Assembly: GCF_028389875.1 (NCBI RefSeq)
Contig: NC_084663.1
Location: 214,978,876-215,042,875, forward strand
DNA: 64,000 bases
Direction: 5' to 3'
Source: Rhea pennata
Lineage: Eukaryota > Chordata > Aves > Rheiformes > Rheidae
Part shown: positions 57,501 to 64,000 of the stretch, piece after piece
How positions within the stretch are numbered: the stretch's first letter is position 1
Layout: every line of letters starts with the position of its first letter
Notes under the pieces: model-generated
Database searches by the model: none
Told to the model about the DNA's origin: nothing
What the model saw: the letters and a program-made list of their open reading frames with translations, nothing else
Position numbers and translations under genes: made by a program

Positions 57501-59157
57501 ACTTGTCAACCTACGTTTTTGTGATCGTTTCGTTTATTTCTGTCTCTTGCTGCTGGTGAAGCTCGTAGAAGATGAGACTGGCTGCATGGTGGTCCCTTGC
57601 TTACGAACTCTGTTAGTCTGTAAACTAAATGCCCCTTATTCGTACCTAAGTTTGGCTTACACCTGCCTTAGTAGGACGCTGTTCAGTCTGCCTAAGTGCG
57701 AGATTCTCTAGGCAGGCACAACAGCGAATATGATTAGCTTTACAGAAGAAAAGAGTGTGACATACAAATAGCTCTGGCAAATGTACCCAGCTATGCTGAA
57801 ATAAACTAAATATCTACTTAATGTACTAAAATCGGTCCAACTTTTACTGGGGACAAAAATAATTAAATTAGAAACGTAATGAAACATTTGTTTGCTATGT
57901 TAAGCATCCTTTATTTATAAAACTATTTTATTTCTAATCAGTTTCTTGACTTGGGAGCAGGTCCGTTAAAATGTGTTTAGACTTAACATCCCGCGGTGCT
58001 GGCAAGTTGGTTTTTCCACAGCTACCCTCTTTGCTTGGTACCCAGCAGTTCTCGCGCTGGAGCACATGGGGTCGTTTTGTTGTTTTTGTTAATCAACCAG
58101 GCAGGCCGTGTCAGATGTGACTTTGTGGAGTGTGCTTGAAAGCAGGTCCTAGGAAACCAAGGGTGGAGCAAGGGACGTTGCTCTAGGCAAACAGAAAAAT
58201 AATTTATTGCAGCACTGAGATTTCTCAAGCTTCAGTCATCCTTGACAGGAAAGGCAGCTCAGAGTGGCAGGATGTGTTCTTCGTAACATCGTTTGCAAAC
58301 TTACTTTGAGATTATCAATTTTGTGAGAAAGCTTTCTGCCATCTACGTTGAGGGTTTCTTAAGCAAAATAATTTTTTGTAGCTTTTTTTAATATATTGCT
58401 CAGAGGTTAATGTGTCTTTTGGTAGTTCCCAATAAAATGTCACCTACTACTGCATTCAGATAGTGAGAATAGGCTTTTTTTATTTTTTTTTTTATTATTT
58501 GCCATTTCCAGTTTTGCTGTTTTCCAGTGTGATTGCTCCTTTATATCCCTTTACTGGAAAGTCGTATTCGAGAAGTTTAGGCCACTTGGACAAATAGCAG
58601 TGCAGTGCTGTGCCCTGAGAATGTCACAGGGGCTGAATTCTGCTCAGCTCCGTCACTGTGAATCTTCATTCGGCTTGCGTCTGCGGACTCTTCCATATCT
58701 ACAGTTGTGTGTCAACAGAATAATAATTGTGAAAGCGCAACTATTCAGTGTTCAAAAATTTATTCCAATTCAGACATTCAAGAAAATAAATATACGCCCA
58801 GTGAGGCAGGAGGGATATTGAATCTTTGATTCGAGTGCAACACTGGTATTAATATTTAAATAAAAACAGGGCTGAATAGCTAAAATGGCTGCTGCAACAT
58901 AGTTTTAACAGGCTTTTGCAGTGCTACAAGATGTACGCTTGAATTTCTTCATATTTCACAGCACATTGCATTGATTTCTGCTACCTGGCTTCCCCTAAAT
59001 TACAACCCCCCCTCCCATCTGCAAACTCGCACGTGTGCGTGCACTGTTCCAGAAATACCCTCTTTTGCTAGCTTAGCACTCTCCTGCCTTTATTTATGTT
59101 TAAGTGCTCTCTGACTGAGTCGTTCAACTGAATAGAACAATGTTATTGAAAGACTAT

Positions 59158-59180
59158 TTTTTTTTTTTTTTTTTTTTTTT
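59158..59180 (+). repeat. Poly-T tract
   Basis: An uninterrupted run of about 23 T directly before TAG, in PPME1 intron 1. It could be a retroposed tail on the minus strand or a pyrimidine tract. Confidence 0.9.
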
Positions 59181-61894
59181 TAGAGGAAGATGATGCCTCT
59201 CTCTGGCTCAGGCTGTACATGAAAATCACACAAGTGAGAGGAACTTAAAGTTCCTTTTTAAATGTCCATTTTTTATTTTAAGGAGCAAATCTATCTACAA
59301 TTACATTTGAAATGGACTACACATATTAAGGCCTTAATTCGAATCACTGAGTTGAAAGGGAAATAAAATCCAACTTTATGGTCAGAATTCTCTGAGAAAT
59401 AATGGAGTTATAAAATCACTAGTTAAACAGCTCCTGACAGCTCAAACAGCTTCTGTGTGTGCAGACCTTTATAAGTTTTTCACTAGTTTTCTTATAGTTT
59501 ATTCAGAGTTGAGAATCCAAACAGGACTTGAAAATGAGGAAGAGTTTCCATTTCTGTTCCAATGGATGAATAAAAATTGTGCATGATGTCCTGAGATCTT
59601 TTCATTATCTGAAAGGGCATGATTGGATCTCATCTGTTTAATTCAATTATGACAACTGATCTCTACCTTTTTAATCAAATTTTCCTAAAACTTCTATAAA
59701 GAAGCAATTTATACATTTGGTATATTTAAGGTAGACTTTAAAATACTGTTTCTGTCAATTTTTAGGCTTTTAAAATACGACTTGCCAGGCATAGCAGTTC
59801 TTACATAATAGGTTATATTTGATATGTCTTGTTGTTCAGGTTCAAATATCGTATGAGAATTAACTCTCTCGATTCATATAATTGCTCCAATTGTTGTAAA
59901 TATGTTCTCTAGGTCAGCAGGAAAAAAAAGAATACATCTAAAAATGGTTTTCTGTTTGGTGCAACTCTTCCCTTTAGGAAAATAACTGAAAGAAAGCCCC
60001 TCTGAAAATTGATGAGCAAAATGTTTTTTATTTAAATCAATCCACGTGGGCTCACTTGCAGTATGTGCACATTTTCGTTACATGATGAAGAGGACAAGCT
60101 GCACAATAGGGTAAAATTAGCTGTAGAGAGTGCCCAGAATTTGTTTTTGTGATTCCAGTTTAATGTGTTAGTTGGCTGGATTTGAGTTGAAAGACTATTC
60201 TAAAGAAGTTATTATATTGGATCCATTTCTGTTTTGGTCTACCGGATACTTTAAAAAGCAGTAATTAGTTCTGTCAGTTTAAATATTTGGTCAGCAAAAT
60301 GTTGCTTCAGCATAGGAAGGTGCAAAATCACAGCTGCTGTTTATTGGGCTTGCGTCTGATTTTGAATGTGTGTTGATGTATCACTGAAGAAAAAAGCTCT
60401 AGAAGAATAATAAATTGAAGATGCTCTTTTTTTTTCCCCCTCAGAAAAAGACAAAATCATGGTGCTTGTGCATTATGTTTAGTACTGTGCTGTGGTTGCT
60501 CTGTGTGGTTCAGACACCAATGTTTGTTTAAAGTCGGCCGTTGCTCAGCCTTGTGCAGTCGCCAGGCGTTTTGTGGAAAACGGCATGTTTAGTCTTACTC
60601 TTTTCGGGGGCTCAGGATGAAATCAGAGGTCACTTAGACTCTCCCAAGCATTGTTTGGAAGTATTTTGCTTTAAATTGCAATCTGCAAATACTTGCATCA
60701 GAAGTGACAACAGTTTTTTAACTCCCGGGTCCTCTTCACTTTCTCCTTTAATTCCCTGGCGAACATAGGAGTTCTGGTATTTGTTGTTCTCTGGTATTTC
60801 ATGTATCTGACACAGAACTGCTAACATTTTCTCTGGAGTTGTTAGCTCTCATTAAGCTGGATTTTTGAGGTATTTACTAATACTTCTAAATCAAACAGTG
60901 TGAGAAAAAGTAGAGTGCCAGGTTCCCAGGGAAAGGCTTGGCTCTGACCTCCTAGCTTCCTAGTGCAGTGCTCTTCCTCGCTCTTCCTCGAGGATCTGTC
61001 TTCTTATCAGCCTCTGACCACCCCCTGTTTGGGAGTTGTGTTACTGGGCTTTGTGCTGGACCTTTGCTGCCAGGAACTGTGGTGGAAGGAGGCATAAAAT
61101 ACTCCCAAGTCTTTTGCTTGTGCCGTTGTTTTTTCTAGTTTTATTGCCCGTTCAGTTTTTCTCCCAGCTAGGTGGAAAATTGACTAACCTGCTTTCGCTC
61201 TTGCTTAGGAATTACGGACAAACGGAGTAAACTTTAACCCTTTCAGTCAGCAGTGGCTTGAGGAGCTTCAGACTGTGCCTACCTGATCACGCCCGTCCTG
61301 CGTGGATTTGTGCAGCTGCTGAAAAGAGCAGTCTCCCTCGCGCCGTCCTGCTGCTCGTTTTCATCTTCTCCACTGTACGGTGTTTGGTGGCCTCACAGGT
61401 AGCCAGCTAGAGAACAGATTCAGGTGAAAACTGTTCTTGTTTTCAGCTGGACCTCTTCACACGGAGCAGTTAAATCTGGAGGAATGGGGAAGGAACGGGA
61501 TGTCTTCTTCACTACCAGTGCAGGTTTATTCTGCATTACACTGATTGCGTATCAGCAGTCTCAGTTACTGGAGGCTTCTCCCTTGCAGGAGAAAGGGCTG
61601 CACTGAACTAGCCTAAAAAGCTTGAGACTTGATTTCAAGGACTCCGAGTTACCTGATCTCATGAGGACATCTGTCTGAGAGACATGGGGGGAGAAAAGGG
61701 GCTAAAAAAAAAAGCTTGAATCTGAACAATTGAGATAAAGTAACTCACTTCCCCCTGCCCAACTGCTCACCCCAAGCCACTCTGGGCATTGATTTTTAAA
61801 CAGATCAGGCTCCTTAAAGTCTTCTGCTACGTGACATCTTTTCCAGCCTTAGTTATGTAGTTCTTCAAATCCTCTTCAGTTACCTCCTTGAATT

Positions 61895-61965
61895 ATTGAC
61901 TCCAGACATAGGTACAGCATTCCAGACATGGTGGCACCAGTGCCTTGTGTGGAAACAGTATAGTC
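61895..61965 (-). repeat. Possible old CR1 fragment
   Basis: GGTACAGCATTCCAGACATGG then TGGCACCAGTGCC resembles the reverse complement of an internal CR1 segment (CTCCAGNTGTGGTCTCACCAG). Short and diverged, so uncertain. Confidence 0.3.
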
Positions 61966-64000
61966 TGTGCTGTGATTTGAGATCGTCCTTTAGATGTCTG
62001 AGAGCCGTGCGCCGCGTTTGCGCTGTGGAGCGTGTAGTCAGCCGATTGACTGCCTGTTTCCGGAGACTTTCCTTCACAGGTCAGCATGTCCTGGTCCGTT
62101 AATGTGACTTCTGTCTGTTCCTAGCTACGCGACTTCACTTTCATTAATTCTGTGATCGTCCCTCAGAAGAGGAGCAATGCAGAGTTCCTCTCAACTGCAT
62201 GAATTTCATTTTTGTTTCATGAAATTGTTGTGTGCTGTATTTTTTAAAACCTGAGAATGTTTTCCTGTTAGCCAAATGAGACTCCTGTTGTACATCTTAC
62301 AGGTTGAAGCTCTCCTCTAAGAGAGTATTCTCTACAATTAATGGAGTACACCACCGAGTCGCAGGAATGTAGGGCTTGGAAAGAAGGTCCTCTCACCCTA
62401 GCAGGATTAACGGATGTTTCCTACGTAACTTGGCTGTTGGTAGCTGATTTAGTTAGTGTTCTACTAAAAATTGCCTCTGTTAGTCCTGAATGCTTAAAAA
62501 TCTGCTTATTAGTAGCAGCTCTGAAATAGGTATTGCCGTTTGTGACAGGGAGATGATCTGAGCCAAAGATCTTCAGAAGCAGTTGAAGCAGCTCCAATTC
62601 CTTGTGTTACAACTCGGGCTTGCAGCATTGGTGTGCAACTGTGAAGAATTCACTTCTTGTCTTTCGTTATGCTTAATTTTAATTCTAAATATCCGGAACT
62701 TGCTCTATCAAAGGTTCATTTGATCTCCTCGTCTTTCCTATATAGTACTACTTTAATGGCCTTGCATTAGTCAACAAGTTAATGTGTCCTGTAAAAGAAT
62801 AGTGGCTCTCTGGTCCCTTGTGTTAGAGGCTGTCCATACTGTGGCTCCTTTCCAAAAAAGTGGATTAATTGGTCACACAAACAAAACACTTTACCTTGCA
62901 TAGTACCAGTCATCAGCTTGCTTCAAGATTGGCCTGTTTTGCTTCCCTTCCATATGGATAGGAAAGACCACTTCTTGCTGTGAGAAAATTTAAATCTAAA
63001 GTGTCATGAGATAAGAAGGATGATCATCCCCTCGTTAGTAACTAATTATCTGCTAGGAAACAAGGAGTTAAGAACAGACTTTCGGTTCTCATAATGAAAG
63101 GGAGGTTATTGGTAAGATCCTGCTGTTTACCAGATTTATGGATCATCTGGGAAAGGATCAACTAGGGAGATGACAATATTTGCTGATCAAGTTGAATTAT
63201 TCAGGACACTCAACCTAAAAACTAGCTGTAACATGTGGAAAAAAAGCTTTACAGCAATGAAAGGCAGCATTTTAAAAGGCTGATGGAATTCAGTGTCGTG
63301 AACTGCACATCCTAACTATATCTGCACAGTTAGGGGTTCTCAACTGCTATCACTCAGAAAATAGATCTTGGAACAGTGAGTGGGTTTTTTTTGTTTGTTT
63401 TTGCTTTTTTTTCTTTAACATGAAGTCAACTGCCATCAGGCAACAGACTGTAGTAGGTGATTTGGATGATTTCTGTTCTCTGGTCTTTGCAAATTGTGGG
63501 CAGTTCTCTCCATCTCCAGAAGAACCAGGAATGGTACGGAGCGAGAGCGTGATGGAGGCTGCCATGGCTTTCGGGCAAGGGCACCATTGATAGACTGGGA
63601 CTCTTGGCTTGCAAAGGACGTGGCTCAGGCAAGGGCAATGTGACAGAGGCTGATACAGTCTTTAATACTGTAAAGAAGAGTAGGCAAACATCATACGGTG
63701 GGCTTAAAGGCAAACAGAAGTACTCCTTTTTGCTCAAAGGATAATTAAATTGTGGCACTTGTCACGGATGTTGTGGAAGTAGCTCTGACTGGAACTGACT
63801 CATATTTTATGTGAATAGCTAATGGAAATTACTCTCCATTAGCGTAACCCGGTGCTGAGGCTGCAGCCTCGGGAGATCCCCATCCGGATTATAGCGAGAA
63901 GTTGGAGGCCGATCGTACGCTGTTGCCTGCTTGCAGCCTTTCTCACTCGCTCCTCTGGGATCTCCTGGTGAGAGGTTGCAGAACTGCGTGGACCTTTGCT

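Larger units (their letters stand above)
53684..64000 (+). other. PPME1: PPME1 intron 1 (continues past the window)
   Basis: Over 10 kb of intron. It starts with G-rich sequence and the minisatellite, stays G-rich to about 55.1 kb, then becomes AT-rich. A poly-T run (59158-59180) precedes a cryptic exon-like segment. No further gene, tRNA or structured RNA was recognised on either strand. Open frames here are short and family-less. Confidence 0.75.

Noticed and set aside
61483-61530. GGAAAGGAACGGGATGT as possible PPME1 exon 2 (human starts PGRKRDF)
   Set aside because: No acceptor in front of it, and the following residues do not continue as the expected SPVPWSQYF.

Overview
The window looks like bird nuclear DNA. 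It carries truncated CR1 LINE 3' ends, a few very old MIR-like SINEs, compact introns and strong GC contrasts. The gene order UCP - C2CD3 - PPME1 matches the vertebrate block on human 11q13.4. No bacterial, viral or CRISPR features were seen. The species cannot be fixed from sequence alone; a crocodilian or turtle is a weaker alternative.

Layout: (1) 382-2232, minus strand: a very compact, GC-rich mitochondrial uncoupling protein gene with six coding exons (308 aa), a likely non-coding first exon and a TATA box. Its residues look more like UCP2 than UCP3, although its place next to C2CD3 is where mammals keep UCP3. (2) About 3450-53230, minus strand: a complete C2CD3 gene. I assembled 33 coding exons whose splice phases all agree, giving 7,032 nt of CDS and 2,343 aa, close to the roughly 2,350 aa I recall for the human protein. 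A poly(A) signal lies at 3467-3472. (3) 53231-53582: a GC-rich head-to-head promoter shared by C2CD3 (minus) and PPME1 (plus), with three ZNF143/SBS-like motifs spaced exactly 54 bp apart and three ETS-type sites. (4) 53583-53683, plus strand: PPME1 coding exon 1; the rest of the window to 64000 is PPME1 intron 1. That intron opens with a G-rich minisatellite of about 24 copies of a ~31.5-bp unit (about 53800-54575).

Base composition changes along the window. It is very GC/CpG-rich at 1-2700, patchily CpG-rich to about 9 kb (inside the last C2CD3 intron), AT-rich across most of C2CD3, and very GC-rich again at about 52.7-55.1 kb. The genes are a conserved neighbourhood and not a pathway: UCP acts in the inner mitochondrial membrane, C2CD3 at the distal end of centrioles in ciliogenesis, and PPME1 on protein phosphatase 2A. 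No new system was found. The points most worth checking are the UCP2-like gene in the UCP3 position, the 54-bp-phased promoter motifs, the G-rich minisatellite beside the promoter, a GC-AG intron in C2CD3, and orphan CpG-rich blocks in its last intron.
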